Shown: positions 17,217 through 25,810 of the stretch, piece by piece
How positions within the stretch are numbered: the first letter of the stretch is position 1
Layout: every line of letters begins with the position of its first letter
NCBI RefSeq assembly: GCF_000204415.1
Contig: NC_015416.1
Span: 1,860,001 to 1,924,000, forward strand
Direction of reading: 5' to 3'
DNA length: 64,000 bases
From: Methanothrix soehngenii GP6
Lineage (GTDB): Archaea; Halobacteriota; Methanosarcinia; Methanotrichales; Methanotrichaceae
Translations under genes and position numbers: made by a program
The notes under the pieces: generated by a model
The model's input: only the letters and a program-made list of their open reading frames with translations
The model's database searches: none
What the model was told of the DNA's origin: nothing

Positions 17217-17678
17217 TCATGCTGCTGCAGGATACCCCAGCACCGCTCCCTCGGGATATTCCACTTCCAGGAATTGCTCCAGGTATTCCCGATAGATCTT
17301 CCCGGGATCTATATTCATCTCGGGGTGCAGCCACGCTGCGCAATAGGCGAGGCCCACGATGCCGTCAGGTCCCCAGGCGATCTCAGTGCTCAGCAGATGG
17401 ACCCTGTTGTTCTTCGCCGCATCCAGATTGCTCCATCCCGGACGTTCCTCTAAATAGCCATTCAGGATCTGATCAGCTTCTTTTGTGCTGTTCCAGCCCG
17501 CTTTTCCGCCTCCCGGTGCCAGAAGCTTGATTATGACATCCGGGTTCTCCTTGAGGATCCATTCGCTGTCCAGCTTGGGGTACTCATCGAGATCGCCAGC
17601 AATGTTCCGTCCTCCGGTGGAGCTGCACATCGCATCGCCGCTTGAGCCTCTGCCGTAACTGGAGTTATAGTAGAGATT
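17217..17678 (-). pseudogene. Truncated BtuF-type binding protein remnant
   Basis: The frame covers only the C-terminal lobe of a PF01497 binding protein: RNIAGDLDEYPKLDSEWILK, NPDVIIKL, AAWLHPEMNIDPGKIYREYL and EYPEGAVLGYP. The last strings closely match the end of the intact binding protein at 12007-13110 (VYREYLERLGLEYPEG). The frame is closed by a stop at about 17679, and the signal peptide and N-terminal lobe are absent. It is a decayed paralogue lying convergent to cobN. Confidence 0.75.
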
Positions 17679-17760
17679 TCACCGAATTTTATCTAATGGT
17701 TTATCATGCTCGTGCATGCTCGATAAGCCTACTGCATAGGAGAAACGGGTTTTGGAGAAT

Positions 17761-18057
17761 TCAGATTTCCATCCGCTTGAACTCATCCCGCTCTTCTGGC
17801 GTGAGCATATCCTGCCAGGGAGTAGCCGTCACCAGGTCCACCGCCCTCCCATTGCGTATAGACTTTTCTATCTTGATGAGGCCTTCCTCCTCCAGTCTCT
17901 TTACTGCCCCCCGCGTTTTGCCGGTAGACCAGCCCATCCGTTTTGCCAGCTCATAGACGTTTAAGCTGGGTGCCTCGCTGATCTTTTCGTAGAGGTCCCA
18001 CTCATCGTCCTCGGCTTTTGCCGTCCTGACCAGGGTGGCTTTCTGAATAGACTGCAT
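17761..18057 (-). CDS. Winged-helix regulator, leaderless
   Basis: 98 residues from the ATG at 18055-18057. Winged-helix DNA-binding fold (NVYELAKRMGWSTGKTRGAVKRL, shown in part: AKRMGWSTGKTRGAVK), then a strand and wing (GLIKIEKSIRNGRAVDLV). The frame is open to an earlier ATG at 18081, but I chose 18057 because the TATA-like arm at 18082-18097 lies 25 nt upstream, which predicts a leaderless transcript. This spacing mirrors that of the divergent gene. Probably autoregulatory together with its neighbour. Confidence 0.75.
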   Translation of the reverse strand: MQSIQKATLVRTAKAEDDEWDLYEKISEAPSLNVYELAKRMGWSTGKTRGAVKRLEEEGLIKIEKSIRNGRAVDLVTATPWQDMLTPEERDEFKRMEI

Positions 18058-18081
18058 ATGCAGTCCAATTCTCTTGAACAT

Positions 18082-18149
18082 ATTTAAGCCTTTTGATATA
18101 TGTCATTGCAAAAAATGATATGTCAAATGGTAGATCAAAAGGCTTAAAT
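18082..18149. promoter_or_regulatory. Palindromic double promoter/operator between two regulators
   Basis: A perfect 16-bp inverted repeat: ATTTAAGCCTTTTGAT at 18082-18097 and ATCAAAAGGCTTAAAT at 18134-18149, 36 nt apart. Each arm reads outward as a BRE-like purine stretch plus TATA-like (G)GCTTAAAT. The right arm ends 24 nt before the GTG at 18173; the left arm ends 25 nt after the ATG at 18057. The arms therefore act as symmetric promoters and are likely bound by one or both regulators. Confidence 0.7.
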
Positions 18150-18172
18150 CCAAATATCATATAGTATTATGC

Positions 18173-18421
18173 GTGATAACCGACTTCGAAAGGGCTATTC
18201 TCGTTAAACTGTGCCAGGAGACGGGCATGGCAAAGGCCGCACATTTGCCCGAGCATGTCCTTGTTCGCAGATTCCCCAACCTGGGGCACAGGGTCAAGAA
18301 GGCCCTGGGAAAGTTGGTCAGCAAAGGATATGTCGCCAGGCATCCAACAAGAAATGAGATGACCTATCAGCTCACAGAGCTCGGGATAGAGGAGTGCAGG
18401 CAGATGAAAGAGCGGGCCTGA
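18173..18421 (+). CDS. Small winged-helix regulator, leaderless
   Basis: 82 residues with a GTG start. Helix-turn-helix and wing in FERAILVKLCQETGMAKAAHL, then RVKKALGKLVSKGYVARHP and a wing ending EMTYQLTELGIEECRQMK. Apart from the DNA-binding fold there is no other domain. The GTG lies 24 nt from the palindromic TATA arm, so the message should be leaderless. Divergent partner of the regulator at 17761; the pair shares the palindrome and probably regulates itself. Target genes unknown; the neighbouring decayed binding protein and cobN are candidates. Confidence 0.7.
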   Translation: MITDFERAILVKLCQETGMAKAAHLPEHVLVRRFPNLGHRVKKALGKLVSKGYVARHPTRNEMTYQLTELGIEECRQMKERA

Positions 18422-18837
18422 CCGCGTTTTGAGGGCAATCGCGAAGCTGAGAAAAAGGTTTTTGATTGATCGCTTGCATCTAATCTTAGGGTGTGACCCA
18501 TGAGACGCATGCGACCGAGCAATCGACCGTGTGTGAAGGATGTGTGAGGCCAAAAGGACGAAGCTCATCTTCGCAGTTGTTTGTAAGGCCGGTGGCATGC
18601 ATATAACCCCCGAATTCAAAGACCTGTCCTCCCTGTGGCGGAACTAACTCCCCGTGCAGGCCCACAATGGCCCCAGAATCTGCCGAAGCTGTAGGGAAGA
18701 TCTGAGCAAGTGGCTTGACTGTCTCAAGTTTGGCAATACTGATATATTGAAGTCCTGGTCGTACGTCGCCTTGTCTTCTTCATGCACTTCTCCCCATATG
18801 TCGGCATTGCTTAACATTTTGTCCACTGTGGAGTGGT
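18422..18837. other. Intergenic stretch, no supported gene
   Basis: About 415 bp. Only short frames are open, and none has a ribosome binding site or a recognisable motif. A 65-codon minus frame (18644-18841, TTG start overlapping the stop of the membrane-protein gene) is the only one with sensible context. I see no repeat or terminator. Confidence 0.4.
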
Positions 18838-19755
18838 TCAATCATATGTTTCCTGCCCCTGGCTTATTATCTCGTGCCTTTCCACGATAAAAGCCCCTGG
18901 CTGGCTGCATGAATTTTGATTTTCGCAAGGCTGCCAGTCAAGGCTGATTGCTCCACAGGTGGAGTTACCCCAGAGCTGGATGAATTTTTCTATCGAAATG
19001 GCACCACTTGGCACATAAGATCTTGTTCCGATCTTGCTTGATACTGCAACAACCGTCATGGCATCACGCGTTTTTCCATCTGCTCCGATACCATGTACTT
19101 TAATCGGATATGAACCTGGATTGGGATCATAAAGACCAATTATTACATCAGAAGATTGACCAACCATAATAACGGGCCTAGCTATGCTTGCCGTTACATT
19201 CGCAGGAGGCACTAAATCTAAAAATATTTGATCCTCATATTTCATTAATGGGTTTTTATTTTCAGCGGATATATTTGTATGAATACGAATTAATTCGCCT
19301 CTATGAAAATGATAATCTTCAATGGTGCCATTATTATCTGTGGATGTAAAAGTATAATTTTCTGATATTTCATCATATGTTATATTATAGTACATGGATG
19401 AAAACGATAATTTATAATTACTGGCATCTGGCCCCAAAATCAATGGATACGATGCACCAAACAAAGGGCCAAACAACTGAGATAATGCAACAATAATCGC
19501 TCCCGCAAAAATGATATCAACATTACGTTTCTCTTCCCCTAGAACTCTTTTCGATAAACTTTTAGTTATATAAAATATTAATATACCTATTAAAAATAAT
19601 ATTACAGCTGAAAGAATAAGTGTAAGGAGGAACCACTTTAGCTGCTGCTCAGGCAATAATATATATATATACAGACCAGTAATGCTGCTGCGATAATAGG
19701 AGTGGTAAAGACCCAACCTAAGCGCTGTTGCCACATAATCAGAACCCTTGATCAC
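18838..19755 (-). CDS. Hypothetical membrane protein with external domain
   Basis: 305 residues. Two or three membrane segments near the N terminus: WFLLTLILSAVILFLIGILI (about 40-60) and IIFAGAIIVALSQLFGPLFG (about 82-101). A hydrophilic domain of about 200 residues follows, rich in beta-strand-like sequence (MVGQSSDVIIGLYDPNPGSY, VVAVSSKIGTRSYV, LDWQPCENQNSCSQPG) and probably outside the cell. AT-richer than its neighbours, in keeping with the accessory segment that begins here. I do not recognise the family. Confidence 0.6.
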   Translation of the reverse strand: MIKGSDYVATALRLGLYHSYYRSSITGLYIYILLPEQQLKWFLLTLILSAVILFLIGILIFYITKSLSKRVLGEEKRNVDIIFAGAIIVALSQLFGPLFGASYPLILGPDASNYKLSFSSMYYNITYDEISENYTFTSTDNNGTIEDYHFHRGELIRIHTNISAENKNPLMKYEDQIFLDLVPPANVTASIARPVIMVGQSSDVIIGLYDPNPGSYPIKVHGIGADGKTRDAMTVVAVSSKIGTRSYVPSGAISIEKFIQLWGNSTCGAISLDWQPCENQNSCSQPGAFIVERHEIISQGQETYD

Positions 19756-20106
19756 ATAATCTTTCGAATAGATATCACTTTCCTTTTCATATGGTTGCAG
19801 TTCGATTGGCAGAACAGGAACACGGGCGTGCAGTACTCAATCTCCAAGAAACTAGCTAGCATTCATTCAGAAGCACAAGCATTGCTGAAAGAGAGTTCTG
19901 AAAACTAATAGGAACCCAAAGAGCGGAATAATTGAGTCTAGGCGGGCTTAAACACCGATCCACAGTGTCCTCCTTGAAGGAGCCGATCATATTTGCGATA
20001 GCTTGATTACGCCCAAGCTCGACTCAGAGTCGGGCAAGGACGCAAACAATGCGCTAGTATTTCATACAGCATTCGTTTTATAGAGATCCTGCATCTTAAA
20101 TTCTAA
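19756..20106. other. Intergenic stretch, no supported gene
   Basis: About 350 bp. A 68-codon plus frame overlaps the start of the membrane-protein gene antisense and shows no motif. The rest is low in coding signal. No repeats seen. Confidence 0.4.
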
Positions 20107-20637
20107 TTAGATTAAGCTAGTAGGAAGCACCTTTGAGATCCGGCTCATTTTAAAATTTCCTTTTTCACCATGATATACCCAAGCTCCAAAAATATTCTCC
20201 ACATCGGCATCAAATTTCCCTTTGTATCTTACTGTGTGCCCATAACCTCCTCCGCCATCATAATTTTTATCAAATATAATTTCATTACCATCTATATAGC
20301 CGCTAATATTGGAAATTAAGTATCGGGGGCTGTCTTCCCCATAAACAGTGAGAAATGTGTTGACCTCTTTCATCGTGCCAGACAACCTGTTGCCATCAAA
20401 GACCAGATCTGCCGAAAAAGCTACAGTATTTCTAGATGCGCCACTAATTTGAGAAAGCAATGATTTAAATAATCCCGATTTGTCGTAGGCATATTCTCCA
20501 GTCCATCTTTCCATTTTGGAAACTGAGGAATCGGTGTGTTGATGGGCATCGGATGCTGCACCTAGATTATAGCCACATGACTGACAAAAATTGCTCCCTT
20601 CTTGATACTCAGATCCGCATTTCCAGCAATATGGCAT
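20107..20637 (-). CDS. Zinc-ribbon protein of unknown function
   Basis: 176 residues. An N-terminal zinc ribbon CWKCGSEYQEGSNFCQSCG (Cys4, residues 4-22) precedes a Ser/Thr/His linker. A beta-rich domain then reads WTGEYAYDKSG, VFDGNRLSGTMKEVNTF, YIDGNEIIFDKNYDGGGGYG and GKFDADVENIFGAWVYHGEKG, resembling domains that bind small molecules or measure a barrel-like fold. No membrane segment, so cytoplasmic. Starts with ATG at 20635-20637. Function unknown. Confidence 0.6.
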   Translation of the reverse strand: MPYCWKCGSEYQEGSNFCQSCGYNLGAASDAHQHTDSSVSKMERWTGEYAYDKSGLFKSLLSQISGASRNTVAFSADLVFDGNRLSGTMKEVNTFLTVYGEDSPRYLISNISGYIDGNEIIFDKNYDGGGGYGHTVRYKGKFDADVENIFGAWVYHGEKGNFKMSRISKVLPTSLI

Positions 20638-21002
20638 TGCTCATCACCAAATTATCACTAGTCCTGTGACCTTATATAAATTTGGGTGGCTTTTCGCTGA
20701 ATCTATGTGGGTGGGCCCAGCAGTGATTATGGCATGAAAAAACCTTAAAGCATACTGGTTTTCATGCTTGCGCATGATCCCTGCGTGAGAATCATGAGCT
20801 CTTGAGGTTGGGTAAGGGAATAGCGGTTCACCAATGAGACGTGGAGACACAGGGAAATTGCGATTCAAGTCCATCCATACCAAATAGCGAGGAGCCAAGG
20901 TATTTATCCACGGATGAGAATTGACTCGTGAGGCAGGATAACGGGCTTAACAAATTACAGAAAAATCGGCACGCTACCCAGGGAAGAAGAGAGGACTGTA
21001 AT
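20638..21002. other. Intergenic stretch before the interrupted gene
   Basis: About 365 bp with no supported gene. It holds a GAGG ribosome binding site at 20991-20994 for the interrupted gene that starts at 21003. The other open frames lack motifs. Confidence 0.4.
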
Positions 21003-21051
21003 ATGCCGCTTGGAGAAAGCATTATTCGAAGACTTGCACTCATAAAGTACA

Positions 21052-22509
21052 CATGCGTCTTCGGTTAGCAGATCATTCCTAGCACAATCGTTATAAATGC
21101 ACATTAATTTATCTTCTGAAATAGTTCATCTAATAAGATTTATATGGAATATGTGATACTATATTCAATCCAAGGGATTAGCATGCGAAAAGGAGTATCA
21201 CAAATTGAGAAAGATATAGTCGAGCAAGAACTAACCAGGATGTTTGAATCCAAGTGGATTCGAGATAAAGCAAGAGAGAGCGGATTGATCGAAAGAGAAA
21301 GAAAGATTGATCCAGTGATAATGTTTTGGACTCTCGCTATCGGCTATGGCTCACAGTTGTATCGAACTATAGTGGAGTTGAAACGCGTTTACGAAGTCAG
21401 AGGGAAAGTATCAATTTCAGACAGCAGTTGGCATGATCGTTTCACTCCAGAACTGGTAAAATTTCTCAGAGAATGTGTGATTCACGGCATAGAGCACATT
21501 TCTGAAGAACCCAGTAGGATTTTGGGTGACCGTCTAGCTAGCTTTCGGGATGTAATGATTCAAGATAGCACTATTATTCGGCTTCATAAAAGCCTTGCTG
21601 ATAAGTGGCCAGCCACTCGTTCCCGAAAAGTGGCTGCAGGAGTAAAAGTGGCATTTTTAACAAGTGCCATAGCCAATAGTCCAAAAAGCATTTCGATACT
21701 GCCTGAGAATACCAACGATGTAAAGACCTTAAAAATAGGTCCCTGGGTAAAAGATATAATATTATTAATAGATCTAGGATTTTACAAATATCAACTGTTC
21801 AGCAGGATAGTTGAAAACGGCGGATCCTTTGTCTCTCGCCTCAAGAGCAATGCAAATCCCTTAATAGTAGGAACAAATCAGGTACGCAATACCCGTGGCG
21901 TTGATCTAAACGGGAAACATTTGAAAGATATTAAACTAGAAAAATCCGATGATATTTTTGATGTAAATGTGGAAGTATCATTTGACCGAAGATCCTATCG
22001 CGGCGAGAGCAAAAAAGATAATAAGATATTTAGATTAGTCGCCATTTATAATACCGAAGCAGAAGAACATCACTTTTATCTAACTAATATTTCATCAGAT
22101 ATATTAAATGCTTCAGAGGTTGCAGCGGTTTATTCTGGGAGATGGGAAGTCGAACTCATCTTCAAAGAATTGAAGAGCAGATATGCGCTAGATCAGATAA
22201 CAACAAAGAGCCCATACGCGATTGAGGCCTTAATCTGGGTCTCAATTTTGACGCTTCTTGTCAGCAGAAAATTGTATTCGATAGTGCGAAAACTAAATCC
22301 CGGTGCCAAAATGGTTCGCTTTACTCAATTGAGATGGAGTAACATCTTTGTCCAAAATTCCTCGCATCTATTGTCTGCGATATTGGATTACCTTGGAATA
22401 GAGCATGATTTCTCTACAGTCTTAAATGTGTGTTCAAGTGAGGCACTTGATCCGCATGTCAATAGAGAACGATTCAGGGAGGGATTGTGGTCTTAACCGA
22501 AGACGCATG
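21052..22509 (+). mobile_element. IS4-family insertion sequence with 10-bp target duplication
   Basis: 1458 bp. The terminal inverted repeats are CATGCGTCTTCGGTTA (21052-21067) and its perfect complement (22494-22509). Direct repeats ATAAAGTACA flank it at 21042-21051 and 22510-22519; IS4-family elements make 9-12 bp duplications. One DDE transposase gene fills the element. The intact ends, intact duplication and intact transposase point to a recent insertion. Confidence 0.93.
21183..22496 (+). CDS. IS4-family DDE transposase
   Basis: 437 residues from the ATG at 21183 (MRKGVSQIEKDI); an in-frame ATG at 21144 would add 13 residues. Catalytic triad regions: FRDVMIQDST (first Asp), LLIDLGFYKYQLF (second Asp, about residue 196) and the YREK-like segment YSGRWEVELIFKELKSRY (Glu, about 325). 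Cuts and joins element ends. The stop lies inside the right inverted repeat. All three acidic residues are present, so it is probably active. Confidence 0.93.
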   Translation: MRKGVSQIEKDIVEQELTRMFESKWIRDKARESGLIERERKIDPVIMFWTLAIGYGSQLYRTIVELKRVYEVRGKVSISDSSWHDRFTPELVKFLRECVIHGIEHISEEPSRILGDRLASFRDVMIQDSTIIRLHKSLADKWPATRSRKVAAGVKVAFLTSAIANSPKSISILPENTNDVKTLKIGPWVKDIILLIDLGFYKYQLFSRIVENGGSFVSRLKSNANPLIVGTNQVRNTRGVDLNGKHLKDIKLEKSDDIFDVNVEVSFDRRSYRGESKKDNKIFRLVAIYNTEAEEHHFYLTNISSDILNASEVAAVYSGRWEVELIFKELKSRYALDQITTKSPYAIEALIWVSILTLLVSRKLYSIVRKLNPGAKMVRFTQLRWSNIFVQNSSHLLSAILDYLGIEHDFSTVLNVCSSEALDPHVNRERFREGLWS

Positions 22510-22955
22510 ATAAAGTACATGTATAATATAGGATTACAGCAGTCACATGGGCCTGAGCCTTTATGTTCCATTGCTCTTTTATCATTTCATGATAGCGCAG
22601 AGCTTTTTTTGCATTTATCTTCAGAATACTTGAATTCTGGAGGAAATGATTTAAGTTTTATGAAGTATTTTGATTTTATTAATCAAAAATTGCCAGACGG
22701 AAAAGAGATCGCCCAAAAAGAATCTATGCGCAGATTAAATAAGGCAAGAGTCTCCTTAAAACATAACGGTACGCTGCCCGCAAAGATCGAATTAGACGCA
22801 TTTAGATCTACCATCTCATTTTTTTTTTTTTGAGGAAAATTGCAGATTGATTTTTGGTATGTGTTTAGCACCCACGTGTATCATGGGAATTTAGTGGCAC
22901 CTATTTAGACCAGATAGATTAAATAATATGGCGATAATATCCAATATTTGGGAGT

Positions 22956-23228
22956 ATGCACCAAGATGAAATTATCAAGCAACTTCAGGAACAAAACAAG
23001 CAATTAAAGCTAGAGAACGAGTTGCTTAAGGCCAGAGCAAGTGAAATTGAGCCGCTTAAGGCAAAGATCCGCGAACTTGAAGCCCGATTAGCTCAATATG
23101 AGAATGCACATACTCCACCAAGTCTAAGGCGAGGCCGTAATCGCAAAAAAGATCGAGATACGAACAGTGAAACGGCGGCGACGCACCCCGCTGCAAGCAG
23201 ACGGGGCATCCGAGGCGTCGCCGCATAA
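22956..23228 (+). pseudogene. IS66 transposase, N-terminal part
   Basis: The first roughly 67 codons encode the coiled-coil leader of an IS66 TnpC-type transposase (QLQEQNKQLKLENELLKAR, EPLKAKIRELEARLAQYE) and the start of the Arg-rich region (HTPPSLRRGRNRKKDR). From about 23159 the frame runs into inserted sequence and ends at 23228. A GGGAG ribosome binding site precedes the ATG at 22956. Without the insert it would continue into the downstream frame. Confidence 0.85.
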
Positions 23229-23320
23229 AGATAGTACTACTCGGATCTGATCAAATCCCTAAGTTGGACACGGATGCCCTTTATCCCCGATGCAAGCATC
23301 GGGGTATTGCGGTAAAAAAA
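23159..23320. repeat. Hairpin-rich insert inside the IS66 transposase
   Basis: About 160 bp not expected inside the gene. Hairpin 1: GCGGCGACGC (23175-23184) with GCGTCGCCGC (23215-23224), enclosing an inner hairpin CCCCG-CTGC-AA-GCAG-A-CGGGG. Hairpin 2: the perfect palindrome CCCCGATGC-AA-GCATCGGGG (23285-23304). The layout of a G/C-capped inner hairpin resembles IS200/IS605-derived palindromic elements such as the one at 25055. Insert borders are estimated from where the transposase similarity stops and resumes. Confidence 0.65.
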
Positions 23321-23375
23321 TAATAAAGGAAAACCTGGTCAAAAGGTCGGACATAAAGGCGTAACAAGACCGTTT

Positions 23376-24458
23376 GTGGCTCCAGACCGGCAAGTGGAAG
23401 TTACTATGGATCGCTGTCCCGATTGCGGGGCAGAGCTTGGTTCTCCTTTTCGAATTGATTCCAAGATCGTTGAGGAAATCCCAGAACCTCAGCCGATCAT
23501 GGTTACTGAATACAAAATTGCTCATTACAAATGTCCATGTTGCCTGAAAGAAGTTGCTGCAAAAGACCCAAGCTGTCCGCAAGAAGGCAAATTTGGAAAC
23601 AACGTAATTGCTCTGGCAACGGTGCTCAAATATGAGGATCGGCTGCCTCACAGAAAGATTCACGACGCAATGATGAGGTTGTATAGGCTGAAAATAAGCC
23701 CTGCAACGATATTAGACTTGACCCGTCGCGCTGCAGACGCCATCCAACCCGAATATGATGCAATCTTAAGAAAAATTCGACGCGCTCCGATCCTGTACGT
23801 GGATGAAACAGGAATCCGCGTTCAGGGAGAAATGTGCTGGATCTGGGCATTTACTACGCCATCTGAGACCTTTTTCGTGATTCGAAAGAGCCGAGGCATG
23901 AAGGTTCTGATGGAAGTTTTAACTCGGAGATTTAAGGGAATAATCGTATGTGACGGGTGGAAGCCGTATGCCAGGTTTACAAATCGCATTCAGAGATGTT
24001 GGGCGCATCTACTTCGAGAGTCAAAAGACATTGCAGAGAAGTTCGAGGAAGCTATTCCGTTACATAACGCACTCAAAGAGCTCTACGACCTACTAACCAA
24101 AGCTCTGGAAAACGATCCACCGCCAGAAGTCAGAATGACTTTATGGGAATTGGCGCGAGAAGCGCTTCGGCATTGGATCTCGAAAGAGTATTCTATAGAG
24201 AAAGTTCGAAAGTTCATCGGGAAAATCAATAATGGATTCGAGTATTGGTTCACATTCATCATCAATCCGGGTGTAGAGCCGACTAACAACAGGGCAGAGA
24301 GAGCATTGCGACCACATGTCGTCTTGAGAAAAATCCTGGGCACCCTTCGAAATGATAAAGGAACATCGATTCATGAGCGAATCATGACGACACTGGCAAC
24401 ATGGGGGCAAAAAGGGTTAAATAGCCTACAAATGCTAACCGCAAAGCTGGCATGCTAA
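23376..24458 (+). pseudogene. IS66 transposase, catalytic part
   Basis: 360 residues from GTG at 23376; the frame is open back to about 23313 and contains GKPGQKVGHKGVTRP, the normal continuation of the upstream fragment. Zinc-binding region CPDCGAELG and CPCCLKE. DDE residues: ILYVDETGIRVQG (Asp), IIVCDGWKPYARF (Asp) and NNRAERALRPHVVLRK (Glu). The catalytic core is intact, but the N-terminal coiled coil is separated by the hairpin insert. It could act if expressed as its own polypeptide, and N-terminal function is probably lost. Confidence 0.85.
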
Positions 24459-25054
24459 ACACATACGATTTTTGATGTTGGCTTTTCAGATATTAGCTTG
24501 ATCCATCTGGTTTACTGTCAAAATACCAGAGCAACTCTTGAAGAATCAGAAGAGTTGCTAAAACAGGGGAAAAATGAAGATTCCATGGAATTAGCAGCAG
24601 TTGCATTCTCACAGCTCTTGGACGATTATAAGAATAGAGTCAAGGACAAATTCGACAAATACCCATTTTCATTTAATAGTTCTGTTAGTGGCTCTATTTT
24701 CTTTTCTACCAGTAGCGATTCTGACCTAGCCAGCGACGTGGAGTCTTTCGCATCAGAGGTAAAGAGTGCTTTCTCTGATGTGGATGATTGCATATCTGAG
24801 CTTCAAGACACATTGGAGATCATCAGTATTGGGATTGATTATCGGAAATATATGAAGTTTTATTTATTAACACCTAATGTGAGTAAGGAAAATAGAACTC
24901 ATATGCAACCACAAAAAGTTTATAAAGATTATAATATTTACTATCCTTCAAATAAATCAAAATACACATCTACCAAAGAAGATGCACAATTTTGTATCGA
25001 TTTTATAATTGAAAGCTCAATAATATTACAAGAATTTAATACAACGGGAGTGCG

Positions 25055-25283
25055 GAGGGTCACGAATTCCCCATCCTTTAGGTTGGGGATGAAGTGAACC
25101 CTCGCCTGGATTTCATGTTTTCCTGAGATTGATTAGCTGGCTATAATGCAACCGAACGCTGATACGAGATTATTCTGATGTACAGATCCAGGAAACCGAA
25201 GGTTCGGATGTTTCTGAAATCCGGCTAACCGGGCGCGCGGCCCGAAGCATACCCCATCCCTTTAGGGTGGGGTGGCCGCGCGC
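25055..25283. mobile_element. IS200/IS605-derived hairpin element without a transposase
   Basis: Two nested hairpins bound a 229-bp stretch with no gene. Left: outer arms GAGGGTCAC (25055-25063) and GTGAACCCTC (25094-25103), inner CCCCATCC-TTTA-GGTTGGGG (25069-25088). Right: outer arms GCGCGCGGCC (25233-25242) and GGCCGCGCGC (25274-25283), inner CCCCATCCC-TTTA-GGGTGGGG. The inner motif is the kind found at IS605 ends, as next to tnpB at 63556. T-rich sequence follows, so the right hairpin could also stop transcription. Exact ends are uncertain. Confidence 0.55.
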
Positions 25284-25487
25284 AGTTTGATTTTTTAATA
25301 ATTTTTTATCTTTTTTTTTATTTATTCCATGGATGGAGTGCGCTGAAACTTTCAGTCACAGAAGGAATTGAGATTTTGAGTATTAAAGATCAGCCGCGTC
25401 GCTAACGATTCATTCGTGCTGGCTTCACCCATGTGGACGTACGGCCCTAGTCGATCAGTGTGCGTAATCCAGAAGCAATCAACAATA
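25284..25487. other. AT-rich gap before the csb2 remnant
   Basis: About 200 bp without a gene. T-runs follow the hairpin. A sequence at 25343-25378 with GAAACTTTCAGTC and GGAATTGAG has the flavour of a CRISPR repeat, but it occurs once and has no array. Confidence 0.35.
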
Positions 25488-25810
25488 TTATTCAGATACG
25501 AATAGCCTCAAACCGAAATGTGCATTCAGTCCAAGAGTTACAGGAGCGATGACAGGTTCTTTGAATGTCAGCTCAAATCCACAGCCAATCCGGGCATTTT
25601 TCGTTCTTGCAGTTCCTGCGGAACTCAAGCCATCAGATCCCCTTCGAGTGGAGACCAGCCTGAGAATGATTGAGATATGAACAGGCTTTGGCAACCCATG
25701 GTCCTCGGCTGCTTTGGCTACTTCCTGTTTAAGCCACTCTCCGAACTCTCCTCCCGCCTTGCGATAATGCCTTAGAGGCAGGAAAGGAGTTATACTCTTT
25801 TCACGAGTAC
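25488..25810 (-). pseudogene. Remnant of csb2 (CRISPR-Cas type I-G/I-U)
   Basis: Only the C-terminal part of a Cas5/Cas6-like RAMP protein remains: LPLRHYRKAGGEFGEWLKQE, EDHGLPKPVHISI, GCGFELTFKEPV and the Gly-rich end PVTLGLNAHFGLRLF. Csb2 proteins end in RLxFPEPVxGPxxLGxxxHFGLGLF, and the match includes spacing. The 5' part overlaps the end of the upstream gene in another frame, and no start is recognisable. No other cas gene or array is near, so this is a dead relic. The family call is from memory of Csb2 sequences. Confidence 0.6.

Larger units (their letters stand above)
22857..24466 (+). mobile_element. IS66-family element with 8-bp target duplication
   Basis: 1610 bp. Perfect 14-bp inverted repeats GTATGTGTTTAGCA (22857-22870) and its complement (24453-24466). 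Direct repeats GATTTTTG flank it at 22849-22856 and 24467-24474; IS66 elements make 8-bp duplications. It inserted into the gene already carrying or later receiving the IS4 element. Its transposase gene is interrupted by a hairpin-rich insert, so it may no longer move by itself. Confidence 0.9.
21003..25097 (+). pseudogene. Host gene broken by IS4, a 13-T frameshift and IS66
   Basis: Reassembly gives one protein: ATG at 21003 (MPLGESIIRRLALIKY), then from 22520 MYNIGLQQSHGPEPLCSI, FHDSAELFLHLSSEYLN and onward to 22856, then from 24475 VGFSDISLIHLVYCQ, EESEELLKQG and AVAFSQLLDDYKNRVKD. Removing both elements, one copy of each target duplication and one T of the 13-T run at 22819-22831 yields an open frame of 336 codons to 25097. 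The last dozen codons (NSPSFRLGMK) come from an IS605-type end, so the true C terminus is also lost. Helical and acidic; HEPN-like in appearance but not firmly assigned. RBS GAGG lies 8 nt before the ATG. Confidence 0.8.

Noticed and set aside
18644-18841. 65-codon minus frame overlapping the stop of the membrane-protein gene
   Set aside because: TTG start, no ribosome binding site visible and no recognisable motif; kept only as a weak possibility.
20644-21052. Minus-strand open frames before the IS4 element
   Set aside because: They overlap the start of the interrupted plus-strand gene and show no family motif.
25343-25378. Single CRISPR-repeat-like sequence near the csb2 remnant
   Set aside because: Only one copy, no spacer/repeat periodicity and no cas cluster, so not an array.
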